64,000 bases of DNA from QHXW01 sp035297145 (GCA_035297145.1 DATGZN010000113.1:124001-188000); one strand, 5' to 3'. Numbered from the stretch's first letter, positions 44,949 to 54,393 are shown. The notes: generated by a model from the letters alone, not told the origin. Numbers and translations are program-made.

Positions 44949-45521
44949 ATGGATCTGCCTTCGACGCACGATGTCACCCAGCTACTCAAGGCCTGGACCA
45001 CCGGAGACGAGCAGGCTCTGAAAAAGCTCACCCCTTTGGTGTATGAGGAATTGCACCGCATCGCCCGGCGTTGCATGGCAGGTGAACGACCCGGCCACAC
45101 CCTGCAAACGACTGCGCTTGTCAACGAAGTCTACTTAGAGCTGGTTGACTGCGGAAAAGTCGATTGGAAGGACCGGGCGCATTTTTTTGGCGTGTCCGCG
45201 CAGATGATGCGGCGCATTCTGATCAATTTTGCCCGCTCGCGTGGTTACCAGAAAAGGGGTGGAGGTACGCCTCACCTTTCCTTGGACGAGGCGCCGTCGG
45301 TGGGCAGCGAACCCGATACGAACCTGGTGGCCTTGGACGATGCGTTGAACGCCCTGGCCGCCGTCGACGAGCGTAAAAGCAAGGTCGTAGAGCTGCGATT
45401 CTTTGGCGGATTGAGCATTGAGGAAACAGCCGAAGTATTGCGCGTTTCCGTCGACACCGTGGTGCGGGACTGGAGGCTGGCAAAGGTCTGGCTCCTCCGC
45501 GAGTTGAGCGAGGCGAACTAA
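44949..45521 (+). CDS. ECF-like RNA polymerase sigma factor (acidobacterial Sig-70_X6 type)
   Basis: 190 residues from the ATG at 44949, with GAGG at 44940-44943 upstream; a TTG at 44928 is the alternative. Region 2 reads ALKKLTPLVYEELHRIARRC, followed by the very typical GHTLQTTALVNEVYLELVD and DRAHFFGVSAQMMRRILINF. Region 4 reads VVELRFFGGLSIEETAEVLR plus a recognition helix SVDTVVRDWRLAKVWL. This subfamily usually sits beside a Ser/Thr kinase with TPRs, as here: the kinase starts 3 bases after the stop. Its promoters are unknown; it is divergent from the lanthipeptide precursor, so regulation of that gene is possible. Confidence 0.92.
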   Translation: MDLPSTHDVTQLLKAWTTGDEQALKKLTPLVYEELHRIARRCMAGERPGHTLQTTALVNEVYLELVDCGKVDWKDRAHFFGVSAQMMRRILINFARSRGYQKRGGGTPHLSLDEAPSVGSEPDTNLVALDDALNALAAVDERKSKVVELRFFGGLSIEETAEVLRVSVDTVVRDWRLAKVWLLRELSEAN

Positions 45522-45523
45522 AC

Positions 45524-48313
45524 GTGGAGCCTGAACTCTGGCGTCGAGTCGAAGATTTGTATCACCGCGTTTTGGAGCTGGACGCGAGCAATCGCGAGGA
45601 ATTCCTCAAAGATTCTTGCCGCGACGACGAAGTGCTGCGGCGCGAGTTGGAGTCACTCCTGGCTCACGAGAAAGCAGCCGAGCATTTCATTGAGTCGCCT
45701 GCGCTGGAGGTTATGGGCAAACTGGTCGCCAGCGAGCCAGGGATAACCGAAGGATCGAAAATCGGGGCGTACCGTATCGTCCGCGAGGTTGGACAGGGCG
45801 GTATGGCGGTGGTCTATCTGGGGGAGCGCGACGACCAGCACTATCGAAAGCGCGTGGCCATCAAGATGGTCAAACCGGGAATCGGCACCGAACAGGTCCT
45901 GCAACGTTTTCGCAACGAGCGGCAGACACTCGCGGCATTGGACCATTCCAACATCGTGAAGCTGCTGGATGGTGGCAGCACGGAGAGTGGGCTGCCTTAT
46001 CTGGTGATGGAGTATGTGGAAGGCGTACCCATTGACCGGTATTGCGATCAAAACAAGCTCTCCATCGTCGACCGCCTGCGATTGTTCCGCGATGTCTGTT
46101 CGGCGGTGCAATACGCGCACCAGAATCTGGTCATTCATCGCGATCTGAAGCCCGGCAACATTCTGATCACTAAGGAAGGTCTTCCCCGGCTGCTGGACTT
46201 CGGCATTGCAAAACTCCTAAATCCGGAATGCTTCGAGACGCCGTTAGTTACCCGGATGGAGTGGCGCGCGATGACTCCGGATTACGCCAGTCCTGAGCAA
46301 GTACTTGGGGACCCGGTAACTAGCGCAACCGATATCTATTCGCTGGGCGTGTTGCTCTACGAAATTCTGACCGGCCGTCGCCCCTACCAGGTTGAAGGCA
46401 GTTCCCGGCGGGAAATTGAGCGCCAGGTTTCGGAGACTGAGCCGCTCCGTCCTAGCACACAAGTCAGCACGGACCACGAGCACTTGAAGGCCATCGCCCA
46501 AATGCGCGCGGCGGAGCCAAAACAACTGGTGAGCTTGCTGCGCGGCGATCTGGACTGGATCACGATGAAAGCGCTCGAGAAAGATCCGAGCCGCCGCTAT
46601 GCCACAGCGTCCGAGTTTTCGGCCGACATAGGCAGGTATTTATCCCACGAGCCCGTGTTGGCCCGTCCCGCCAGTGCCGCCTATCGGGCCCGCAAATACG
46701 TCCGGCGCCATCCGGTCGGCGTCACCGTAGCCGCGGGATTGGTGCTGCTGCTGGCCGGGTTTGCGGGCATGCAATCTTTTCAGTTACGCCGCATCACGCG
46801 CGAGCGAGATCGTGCGAACCGGGTCACGGAATTCATGGAGGGCATGTTCAAAGTATCGAACCCGAGCGAAGCCCGCGGCAACAGCATCACCGCCCGGGAA
46901 ATTCTGGATAAAGCTTCAAAGGATATCGACACGGGGCTGGTCCAGGACCCAGAACTCCAGGCACAGATGATGCACGTCATGGGAGACGTGTATCGGGAAC
47001 TCGGACTCTTTCCCCGCTCGCAACTGCTCTATCAGCGCTCCGCTGACATCCGGCGCCGCGTCCTCGGGCCGGAGAATTTGGAAACGCTGCGGTCCATGGA
47101 CAACCTGGGGTGGGTACTAAACCAGGAAGGGCACGCTCCCGAGGCGGAAAAGTTGCAACGCGAGACATCCGACATCAGGCGGCGCGTTTTTGGAATGCAG
47201 AATCCGAACACGCTGAAGTCAATCAGTAATCTGGCCTGGACCCTGGATCGGGAGGGGAATTACACCGAGGCGGAAAAATTGGAGCGAGAGGTGCTCGACA
47301 TCCGGCGGCGCGTCCTCAAAACGGATAGCCAGGACACGCTGGCGATGATGAACAATTTGGCCGCCACTCTGGGCCACGAGGGTCACCTCGCCGAGGCGGA
47401 GAAGTTGAAGCGGGAAACATTGGATATGCGGCGCCGGCTCCTCGGGCCGGAACACCGCGAAACACTGACGGCGATGAATAACCTGGCGTACACTCTTCAA
47501 CAGGAGGGCCACTACGCCGAAGCGGAGAAGTTGCAGCGCGAGACGCTCAACATTCAACGCCGTGTTCTCGGATCGGAACACCCGGATACGCTCAGGTCGG
47601 TGAACAATCTGGCGAACACGCTGGTCGCTGAAGGCCATCTCACCGAGGCGCAGCAACTGCAGCAGGAAGCGCTCGGCACAAAGCAGCGTGTCCTTGGACC
47701 GGAGCACCAGGACACGTTGTGGGCAATGAGAAGTCTGGCAGATACCCTTCAGCGAGAAGGCCACTATTCCGAAGGGGAGAAGTTGCAGCGGCAGACGCTT
47801 GAAATTCAGCGCCGCGTCCTCGGGCCGGATCGCCCGAACACACTGGAAACCATGAGTAGCCTGGCCGTCACTCTGAACGGGGAAGGCCAATACTCCGAGG
47901 CGGAGAACTTACAACGGCAGACGGTCGACACGATGCGCCGCGTGCTCGGAGCGGAGCATCCAAACACACTGGTTACAACCGACGAATTGGTCCGGACATT
48001 AGAGAAAGAAGGCCGTTACAACGAGGCAGAGAAGCTGGCGCGCCAGACGCTTGAAACTCAGCGCCGCGTCCTCGGACCGGAGCACCCGAACACTGCGAAC
48101 ACGGGTTACGATCTCGCTGTTGCCTTGGCGCACACCGGAAGGAATGATGAGGCAATCTCGGTTTTGCGCGAAGCCGTCAATCACGGGCTGGACCCCACGA
48201 TGGATCTTGCCATAGCGTCGGATCCCGAACTCAAGCCGCTGCGCAAAGACCCGCGTTTTGAAGCGTTAGTGTCTGATGCTCAGCAGCGTGCCACAATACA
48301 AAAGCCCAACTAG
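45524..48313 (+). CDS. Membrane Ser/Thr protein kinase with C-terminal kinesin-light-chain-type TPRs
   Basis: 929 residues from GTG at 45524. The N-terminal 75 residues (RVEDLYHRVLELDASNREEF, LLAHEKAAEHFIESPA) are the usual linker of this family. The kinase domain (about 80-370) has G-loop VGQGGMAVVYLGE, Lys in VAIKMV, HRDLKPGNILI at about 204 and LDFGIAKLL; it looks fully active. One membrane helix (VGVTVAAGLVLLLAGFAGMQ) lies at about 402-422. Then come nine 42-residue TPR units (about 515-890), presumably periplasmic, for protein or peptide contact. It pairs with the sigma factor upstream; it might phosphorylate it or provide a pThr ligand for the FHA-cyclase (inference). Confidence 0.93.
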   Translation: MEPELWRRVEDLYHRVLELDASNREEFLKDSCRDDEVLRRELESLLAHEKAAEHFIESPALEVMGKLVASEPGITEGSKIGAYRIVREVGQGGMAVVYLGERDDQHYRKRVAIKMVKPGIGTEQVLQRFRNERQTLAALDHSNIVKLLDGGSTESGLPYLVMEYVEGVPIDRYCDQNKLSIVDRLRLFRDVCSAVQYAHQNLVIHRDLKPGNILITKEGLPRLLDFGIAKLLNPECFETPLVTRMEWRAMTPDYASPEQVLGDPVTSATDIYSLGVLLYEILTGRRPYQVEGSSRREIERQVSETEPLRPSTQVSTDHEHLKAIAQMRAAEPKQLVSLLRGDLDWITMKALEKDPSRRYATASEFSADIGRYLSHEPVLARPASAAYRARKYVRRHPVGVTVAAGLVLLLAGFAGMQSFQLRRITRERDRANRVTEFMEGMFKVSNPSEARGNSITAREILDKASKDIDTGLVQDPELQAQMMHVMGDVYRELGLFPRSQLLYQRSADIRRRVLGPENLETLRSMDNLGWVLNQEGHAPEAEKLQRETSDIRRRVFGMQNPNTLKSISNLAWTLDREGNYTEAEKLEREVLDIRRRVLKTDSQDTLAMMNNLAATLGHEGHLAEAEKLKRETLDMRRRLLGPEHRETLTAMNNLAYTLQQEGHYAEAEKLQRETLNIQRRVLGSEHPDTLRSVNNLANTLVAEGHLTEAQQLQQEALGTKQRVLGPEHQDTLWAMRSLADTLQREGHYSEGEKLQRQTLEIQRRVLGPDRPNTLETMSSLAVTLNGEGQYSEAENLQRQTVDTMRRVLGAEHPNTLVTTDELVRTLEKEGRYNEAEKLARQTLETQRRVLGPEHPNTANTGYDLAVALAHTGRNDEAISVLREAVNHGLDPTMDLAIASDPELKPLRKDPRFEALVSDAQQRATIQKPN
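47066..48199 (+). repeat. Nine tandem 126-bp TPR-coding units within the kinase gene
   Basis: Each unit encodes 42 residues of the pattern GPEHPxTLxxxNNLAxTLxxEG, followed by AEKLxRETLxxxRRVL. Units 2-8 are nearly regular; the last unit is the most divergent. The DNA copies are similar enough to allow unit gain or loss by recombination. Confidence 0.85.
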
Positions 48314-48446
48314 AAGCCTTGAAGCCGGAATCCGGAGTCGGACAGACACGCAAACTCGATGAGAAGCTGCGTGCGCTCCACGACAGCGGTGGTTTTGAAC
48401 TACTGGATTGCCGCACACCCCCGCAGGCTGCTAAAGTAGCGCTGCT

Positions 48447-49598
48447 ATGGACGTGTTGGCTGCTACGCTTGTCGAGCCCGGAAGGTACGAATTGCGGGAA
48501 TACCCGCTCCCGGACCCGCAGCCGGGCTGTGTTCTTGTGAAGATGCAGCTGTCCGGGATCTGTGGAACGGACAAGCACACCTACCAGGGCTACACGACGC
48601 AATACTCGGGTTCGGGCGACGGCAAGAAGATTCCTTTTCCGATTATCCAGGGGCACGAGAACGTGGGAACCGTGGCGGCCATCGGGGGTAATGGGCAGTA
48701 TTTTGATTTCGAAGGCGTCCCGCTCAAGGTGGGGGACCGGGTCGTGGTCGGCGCAAACGTTTTTTGCGGTAAGTGCTACTACTGCACGCACGACTTTCCT
48801 TACTACTTCTGCCAAAACATGACGGATTACGGCAACAACTTGAGCGCCGCCGACCCGCCGCACATCTTTGGTGGCTGGTCGCAGTACATCTACATCGTCC
48901 CGGGAAGTTTTTTGGTGCGCGTGCCGGATGACCTGCCATCTGAAGTGGCCGTGCTCACCGAGGTGATCGCAGTGGCGGTGGGCCTCGACCGTGCCAAACA
49001 GATGTCGGCGTTTCCCAGCGATGCATTCCTGTTCGACGACACCGTGGTGGTGCTCGGCGTCGGTCCCTTAGGAATGTGTTTCCTCATGAAAGCACGGATG
49101 CTCGGGGCCGGCACCATCATCGCGGTCGATCTTTCGGATTACCGGTTGGAATTCGCAACACGGCTGGGCGCAGATTATGCCATCAATGCCGGGAAAACCA
49201 AGCTGTCTGAGCGCCTCGAAACCGTGCGTGATCTCTCCCACGGCCGCGGCGCGGATATGGTGATCGAGTGCGCCGGCGTGCCGCAAGCCATTCCCGAAGC
49301 GCTCGAGATGCTGCGCCTCGGCGGTTTGCTAGTGGAAGCCGGCAACTTTTCGGATTTGGGCGAGATCGGCATCAGCCCGCACCGTCACCTGTGTTCGAAG
49401 AGTGTTCGAATTTTGGGCGTCGGCGGCGAAGAGCCGGCAAGTTACGGCCCCAGCATGCGTCAGATGGCACGCTACATGAAGCATTACCCTCTGCGCGAGT
49501 TCGTCAGCCACCGGTATCCGCTGCGCGAGGTTGAGACCGCAGTCCAGAAAGCCATCGCACCCGATTCGATGAAGGTCGTGATCGAGCCGTGGGCTTGA
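48447..49598 (+). CDS. Zinc-dependent alcohol/sorbitol/threonine dehydrogenase-like (MDR family)
   Basis: 383 residues. Catalytic zinc site: Cys in SGICGTDKHTYQG and His-Glu in IIQGHENVGTVAAIG. Structural zinc loop: CGKCYYCTHDFPYYFCQN (four Cys). Rossmann motif VVVLGVGPLGMCFLMKARML. An extended loop (QYSGSGDGKKIPF) before the GHE motif is unusual for the family. It oxidises a secondary alcohol, probably on a sugar or polyol, with NAD(P). It heads a same-strand run with an aminotransferase and two Gfo/Idh/MocA proteins, starting 59 bases before the aminotransferase. Confidence 0.88.
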   Translation: MDVLAATLVEPGRYELREYPLPDPQPGCVLVKMQLSGICGTDKHTYQGYTTQYSGSGDGKKIPFPIIQGHENVGTVAAIGGNGQYFDFEGVPLKVGDRVVVGANVFCGKCYYCTHDFPYYFCQNMTDYGNNLSAADPPHIFGGWSQYIYIVPGSFLVRVPDDLPSEVAVLTEVIAVAVGLDRAKQMSAFPSDAFLFDDTVVVLGVGPLGMCFLMKARMLGAGTIIAVDLSDYRLEFATRLGADYAINAGKTKLSERLETVRDLSHGRGADMVIECAGVPQAIPEALEMLRLGGLLVEAGNFSDLGEIGISPHRHLCSKSVRILGVGGEEPASYGPSMRQMARYMKHYPLREFVSHRYPLREVETAVQKAIAPDSMKVVIEPWA

Positions 49599-49657
49599 GC
49601 ATGCCTCACGCATCAAGTTTGTGTAGAATCACATAATTCACAAACGGAGGAAGATCC

Positions 49658-50956
49658 ATGCCAAAACTTGCCATTACCGGAGGTGAGCCCGTCCGGAAAA
49701 AGCGGTTCGATCCCTGGCCGATGTACACCGGCGCTGAACGGTCCGCGCTCGAAGATGTCCTGACCAATCGCAACTGGGGCGGGCAACCGTTTCCCGGCAA
49801 GCATGGGGATGCCTTCGGCAAGAAGTTCGCATCATTCCATACGGCAAAATACGGACAATGTGTCAACACCGGCACTGTGGCGATCCAGGCAGCGCTAATG
49901 GCGGTCGGGATTCAACCGGGAGATGAAGTGCTGGTGCCGGCCTACACCTGGGAGGGTACGGTCGGGCCGGTCCTGCTGGTGAATGCCGTTCCGGTCTTCG
50001 TCGATGTTGACCCGGAAACTTACTGCATGGACGCGCGGATGATCGAGCAAGCGATTACGCCGAAGACCCGCGTGATTCTGCCGGTCCACCTGGGCATGCG
50101 ATTCGCGGATCTTGATGCGATCATGCCGATCGCCCAGAAGCACAATTTGAAGGTCGTCGAAGATTGCGCGCACGTGCACGGTGGTATGTGGTGCGGCAAA
50201 GGAGCGGGCTCGATCGGCGACCTGGGGACATTCAGTTTCCAATCTAGCAAGCTGATTACGTGCGGAGAAGGCGGCGCGGTCATCACCAATAACCTCGAAT
50301 ACTTCGAGCGCGTGCAGTCGTACATCAACGCGGGGCGGGCGAGCGTAACAGACAAATTCAAGCACCGCATGGTCGGGTTCAATTACCGGCTGGGCGAGTT
50401 CCAGGCAGCCGTGCTTGGACCGCAACTGGAACGACTGCCGGAACAGCAAAAGATCAGACAGGCCAATTTTGATTACTTCGAATCCCGATTGCGGGGCACC
50501 TGCGGGCTGGGATTCCTGAAACCAGAGCCACGCATCACGCGCGCCGCCCCTTACTGTTACGTGCTGAAATATTTCGCGGAACAGGCGAAGAACATCCCGC
50601 GGGCGGCATTTGTTGCGGCGCTGCAACTGGAAGGCATTCCCTGCGACGGGCTTTTCTATGAGCCGGTTTACAAAAGCTCGCTGTTTCCGGTAAAGGCCAG
50701 CGACTTTCCAGCGCTCAGTTGGGGGCGTAACCAGCCACTCGACCTGCGGAACATGTATCGGTGTCCTGCCGCCGAGCGCGCCGCGTACCACGAGGCGATC
50801 TGGTTCCCGCATCACTTGTTTCTCGGCAGCCGCGAGGACATAGACAGCATCGTAGAGGCGATTTTCAAAGCTCTGGAGCATATAGAGGACTTGCGGGGCC
50901 TGGAACATCAGGCGATCAAGAATCAGGGGCTGAGCCGTGCCGACCGGGAGAGCTGA
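49658..50956 (+). CDS. DegT/DnrJ/EryC1/StrS-family PLP aminotransferase
   Basis: 432 residues, slightly longer than usual. The opening LAITGGEPVRKKRFDPWPMY and WGGQPFPGKHGDAF resemble the StsC/glutamine:scyllo-inosose aminotransferase branch. PLP-binding residues: VVEDCAHVHGGMWCGKGAGS (Asp) and Lys in FQSSKLITCGEGGAVITN. It puts an amino group on a keto-sugar or keto-cyclitol. GGAGGAAG upstream is a strong ribosome binding site. Together with the dehydrogenase before it and the two oxidoreductases after it, this suggests amino-sugar or amino-cyclitol metabolism; product unknown. Confidence 0.9.
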   Translation: MPKLAITGGEPVRKKRFDPWPMYTGAERSALEDVLTNRNWGGQPFPGKHGDAFGKKFASFHTAKYGQCVNTGTVAIQAALMAVGIQPGDEVLVPAYTWEGTVGPVLLVNAVPVFVDVDPETYCMDARMIEQAITPKTRVILPVHLGMRFADLDAIMPIAQKHNLKVVEDCAHVHGGMWCGKGAGSIGDLGTFSFQSSKLITCGEGGAVITNNLEYFERVQSYINAGRASVTDKFKHRMVGFNYRLGEFQAAVLGPQLERLPEQQKIRQANFDYFESRLRGTCGLGFLKPEPRITRAAPYCYVLKYFAEQAKNIPRAAFVAALQLEGIPCDGLFYEPVYKSSLFPVKASDFPALSWGRNQPLDLRNMYRCPAAERAAYHEAIWFPHHLFLGSREDIDSIVEAIFKALEHIEDLRGLEHQAIKNQGLSRADRES

Positions 50957-51986
50957 CGTAAAGCCGGTCGGCTACGCGGTGGTCGGTTTGGGCGCGATCT
51001 CGCAACAGGCGGTGCTGCCCGCCTTCGCTCACAGTAAGAAGGCGAGCCTAATAGCGGTGGTCAGCGGCGATAAGAGCAAAGCTGAAAGGCTGGCCGGGCA
51101 GTTTCATGCCGAAAGGCATTACAGCTACGCAGAGTTCGGCGACTGCTTGAAAAATCCTGGCGTTGAAGCGGTATACGTTGCTACACCCCCGGGCGAGCAT
51201 GAGATGTACACCGTTCAGGCTGCACGCGCCAAGAAGCACGTCCTCTGTGAGAAGCCGCTGGCTGCGACCGTGGATGAGAGCCGCCGCATGGTAAGCGCCT
51301 GCCGTAAAGCCGGCGTTCAACTCATGACGGCATACCGGAAATATTTCGAACCGGCGAGCGTGGCCTTGAAAAAGATCATCTCGACCGGAGATCTGGGGCG
51401 CGTGGACATCATTCATACGGCCTTCACCGAATTCCGCCCGGCGGGGGACAGCTCGCCCGACTGGCTCTTCCGGCGCAAACTAAGTGGCGGCGGACCCTTG
51501 ATGGACTTGGGCATCTATTGCGTGAACACGAGCCGTTGGCTCGCTAGCGAAGACCCAGTCGAGGCGCGGGCGGTGAGGTGGTCTCGCGACCGGAAGCGCT
51601 TCAAGGAAGTGGAAGAAGGGATATCCTTTCGTCTGCGATTTCCCAGCGGCCTGGTGTTGCAAGGTACGTCCAGCTGGGGTTCCGTACTGATGTCCTTTAT
51701 CCAGGTTCACGGAGAGAAGGGATGGGTGTCGCTCGCGCCGGCGTACGCGTTCGAAGACGACCGGCGATTGAGCGGTAAGATCGCTGGCAAGTCGATCGAA
51801 CGAGAATTCACCGCCATCGACGAGTTCGCGCTGGAGCTGGACGCTTTCGCTGAGTGCATTCGCGAGAATCGGAAACCTGAGCCGGATGGCTTTCAGGGAA
51901 TGCGGGACCTCGTCATCATAGATGCCATATATCGCGCGGCAAAGTCGGGACGGCCGGTTCCCATCCGATACCCGAGAGCATCATGA
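50937..51986 (+). CDS. Gfo/Idh/MocA-family oxidoreductase (first of pair)
   Basis: 349 residues from a GTG at 50937, overlapping the aminotransferase by 20 bases. N-terminal Rossmann motif YAVVGLGAISQQAVLPAF. The EKP motif CEKPLAATVDESRRMV holds the Lys that contacts substrate and cofactor. C-terminal sheet: GGGPLMDLGIYCVNTSRWL. The GGGPLMDLGIY form is close to glucose-fructose oxidoreductase and D-xylose dehydrogenase relatives. It likely oxidises a sugar or cyclitol hydroxyl with NAD(P). It overlaps the next oxidoreductase gene by four bases. Confidence 0.92.
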   Translation: MPTGRADVKPVGYAVVGLGAISQQAVLPAFAHSKKASLIAVVSGDKSKAERLAGQFHAERHYSYAEFGDCLKNPGVEAVYVATPPGEHEMYTVQAARAKKHVLCEKPLAATVDESRRMVSACRKAGVQLMTAYRKYFEPASVALKKIISTGDLGRVDIIHTAFTEFRPAGDSSPDWLFRRKLSGGGPLMDLGIYCVNTSRWLASEDPVEARAVRWSRDRKRFKEVEEGISFRLRFPSGLVLQGTSSWGSVLMSFIQVHGEKGWVSLAPAYAFEDDRRLSGKIAGKSIEREFTAIDEFALELDAFAECIRENRKPEPDGFQGMRDLVIIDAIYRAAKSGRPVPIRYPRAS

Positions 51987-53014
51987 CCAAGCTGGGCATG
52001 GGTGTGGTGGGAGTGGGCACTATGGGGAGGCGGCACGCCGAAAACATTCGCCGGCTGATTCCGGAAGCGCAATTGATCGCAGTGGCCGATGCGGACGCCG
52101 GGCGCGCCCGGCAAGTAGCAGCCGATTTGGAGATTGAGCACTACTACAACGGTGCTGAGTCGCTTGTTGAGCGAAAAGACATTCAGGCGGTTGCGATCGT
52201 CAGCCCTGCCAAATTTCATGCTGCGGCGATTAAGGCGTGCGCCGCGGCAGGAAAGGACATCTTCTGCGAGAAGCCGCTGACGCTAACGGTCGAAGAGGCG
52301 GATGACGTCTTGGCCGTCACCGCGAAAGCGGGAGTGCGGTTGCAGCCGGGGCACGTCCGTCGTTACGATCCGTCCCATGTCCGCGCGAAGAAACGCATTG
52401 AAGCCGGTGAGATCGGCGATCCCGTGATTTTCAAGTCGTTGGCGCGCGATCCCGAACCCCCTCCCGTCAGCTACCTGGCGAGCGGAGTGAACGGCATGTT
52501 CTTCCAGGATTCCGCTGTTCACGAATTCGACCTGGGACGCTGGATGATGAACGATGAGATCGCCGAGTTGCATGCCTATGGAGCAGTGCTCGTCTTCCCG
52601 GAAGCCGCGCAATTCAATGACATCGATACCGCAGTGGTAAACCTGAAGTTCTCGCGCGGCGCTCTCGGATCGGTGGAAAACTACATGCAGTCTCGCTACG
52701 GATATGACATTCGTACTGAGATTGTCGGCTCGAAAGGTACGATCATGCTCGGCTATCAGCAGCAGATCCCTGAGGTTGTGCTCACAGCCTCCGGGCGGCG
52801 GACGGATGTCGTGGATCATTTTCTGGTCCGGTTTGCCGACGGTTATCTGGATGAGATGCGGGATTTCGTGCGCGTCATCCTGGCTGATCGCGAGCCCCAG
52901 GTTGACGGTTTCGATGGGCGCCAGGCTGTTGCCGCGGCGGCCGCTGCCGAACGCTCCTACAGGGAAGCCCGTCCTGTTACCCTTCACAACCCGCCTCGGC
53001 CTCGACGCCCTTGA
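51983..53014 (+). CDS. Gfo/Idh/MocA-family oxidoreductase (second of pair)
   Basis: 343 residues. Rossmann motif MGVVGVGTMGRRHAENIRRL, EKP motif CEKPLTLTVEEADDVL, and catalytic region SAVHEFDLGRWMMNDEIAEL with the Asp and His expected in inositol dehydrogenase relatives. The GxMGRRHAEN pattern points to the myo-inositol 2-dehydrogenase branch, but specificity cannot be read with certainty. Its stop overlaps the TTG start of the permease gene. Confidence 0.92.
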   Translation: MTKLGMGVVGVGTMGRRHAENIRRLIPEAQLIAVADADAGRARQVAADLEIEHYYNGAESLVERKDIQAVAIVSPAKFHAAAIKACAAAGKDIFCEKPLTLTVEEADDVLAVTAKAGVRLQPGHVRRYDPSHVRAKKRIEAGEIGDPVIFKSLARDPEPPPVSYLASGVNGMFFQDSAVHEFDLGRWMMNDEIAELHAYGAVLVFPEAAQFNDIDTAVVNLKFSRGALGSVENYMQSRYGYDIRTEIVGSKGTIMLGYQQQIPEVVLTASGRRTDVVDHFLVRFADGYLDEMRDFVRVILADREPQVDGFDGRQAVAAAAAAERSYREARPVTLHNPPRPRRP

Positions 53015-54393
53015 GCGGCGAACACCAGCACATCAAGCAGAAGTACGGCTTGGTGCGTGGCCTCGGTCTGCTGGAAGCCACAGCGACCAATATGACCAAC
53101 ATGGTCGGTTTTGGGCCGTTCATCACCATACCGCTGATCATTGCCACCATGGGCGGTCCGCAGTGCATGCTGGGGTGGCTCGCCGGCACAATTCTGTCGA
53201 TCTGCGACGGCATGGTCTGGAGCGAGTTAGCCGCCGCCATGCCGGGATCAGGCGGAACCTATTTGTTTTTGAAAGAAGCCTTCAAAACCAGCCGGCTGGC
53301 CTCGCTCCTCCCTTTCCTGTTCATCTGGCAGTTTATGGCCAGCGGACCTCTCGAGGTGGCCTCCTCTTACATCGGTTTTGTGCAGTATTTGACTTACTTC
53401 ATTCCCTCATTGGGCCCCTGGCAGAGCCGCCTCTTGATCGTGGCCATGGGTTTCCTGACGATTCTCCTGCTCTACCGCCAAATTCGTGCGATAGGCAAAT
53501 TGATGCTGTTTCTGTGGGTGGGGATGCTGATGGCGGTGGTGCCGGTCATCGTAGGCGGCGTGATCCACGTCGTGCGATTCGGACCGGGACCCGCGTTTGA
53601 TTTTCCGCCAGGCGCCTTTACCTTCTCCATGGGATTTGCGCTGGGATTGGGCCGGGCCATGCTGATTGCCATGTTTGATTTTCTGGGCTACTACAGCGTC
53701 TGCTACGTCGGCGGCGAGGTCCGGAACCCGGAACGCACGCTGCCCCGCGCGATCTTTTGCTCTGTGATCGCCGTTGCTCTGATGTATTCGCTGATGAACT
53801 TTTGCGTGATCTCCGTTGTGCCATGGCGCGAAGCCATGCAATCAAAGCTAATCATCTCGGAGTACATGCAGAGGCTCTACGGTGTCTGGGCGGCTCGCGT
53901 CATTACTATCTTGGTGCTTTGGAGTGCATATGTGTCGGCGGTCCCCGTCCTGCTGGGCTATAGCCGCATTCCCTACGCCGCCGCGTTGGATGGACATTTC
54001 TTCAAGCCATTCTCGCAGCTTCACGCCGCCGGTTTTCCATATCTTTCTCTGGTGGTGATAGGTATGCTCGCCATTGTCGCTGGCATGTTCAATTTGGAAT
54101 GGGTGATATCGGCCATGTTGACGGGGCGAATCCTGATCCAATTCATTGCCCAGATATTCGCCGTCCATTATCTGCGCAAGCACCGAACCGACCTGGAACG
54201 GCCCTTCAAAGCGTGGCTTTATCCGGTGCCCAATGCGATTGCATTTCTCGGATGGAGTTATATATTCCTAACCTCGGGCTGGGGCTTCATTCTCTTCGGT
54301 GTCCTCACGCTCGCGGCAGGGGTCGCGGCGTTTTGGATATGGCGCAGAAGCGCCGGGTTGCCGGTGTTCCCAGCGCCCGAGGCCAACTCCTAA
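53011..54393 (+). CDS. APC-superfamily amino acid/polyamine-type permease
   Basis: 460 residues starting with TTG inside a TTGA overlap. About twelve membrane segments. The opening LVRGLGLLEATATNMTNMVGFGPFITIP and SGGTYLFLKEAF match the unwound first helix region of APC permeases. Coupled translation with the oxidoreductases suggests it imports or exports the substrate or product of that cluster, perhaps an amino-sugar acid or amine (inference). Its G+C-rich coding continues smoothly from the neighbours. The 95 bases that follow, before the permease remnant, hold no gene. Confidence 0.88.
   Translation: MSGEHQHIKQKYGLVRGLGLLEATATNMTNMVGFGPFITIPLIIATMGGPQCMLGWLAGTILSICDGMVWSELAAAMPGSGGTYLFLKEAFKTSRLASLLPFLFIWQFMASGPLEVASSYIGFVQYLTYFIPSLGPWQSRLLIVAMGFLTILLLYRQIRAIGKLMLFLWVGMLMAVVPVIVGGVIHVVRFGPGPAFDFPPGAFTFSMGFALGLGRAMLIAMFDFLGYYSVCYVGGEVRNPERTLPRAIFCSVIAVALMYSLMNFCVISVVPWREAMQSKLIISEYMQRLYGVWAARVITILVLWSAYVSAVPVLLGYSRIPYAAALDGHFFKPFSQLHAAGFPYLSLVVIGMLAIVAGMFNLEWVISAMLTGRILIQFIAQIFAVHYLRKHRTDLERPFKAWLYPVPNAIAFLGWSYIFLTSGWGFILFGVLTLAAGVAAFWIWRRSAGLPVFPAPEANS

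Noticed and set aside
47066..48199. CRISPR-like regular repeats
   Set aside because: The 126-bp period codes for 42-residue TPR units in an intact reading frame; no spacers of unique sequence.
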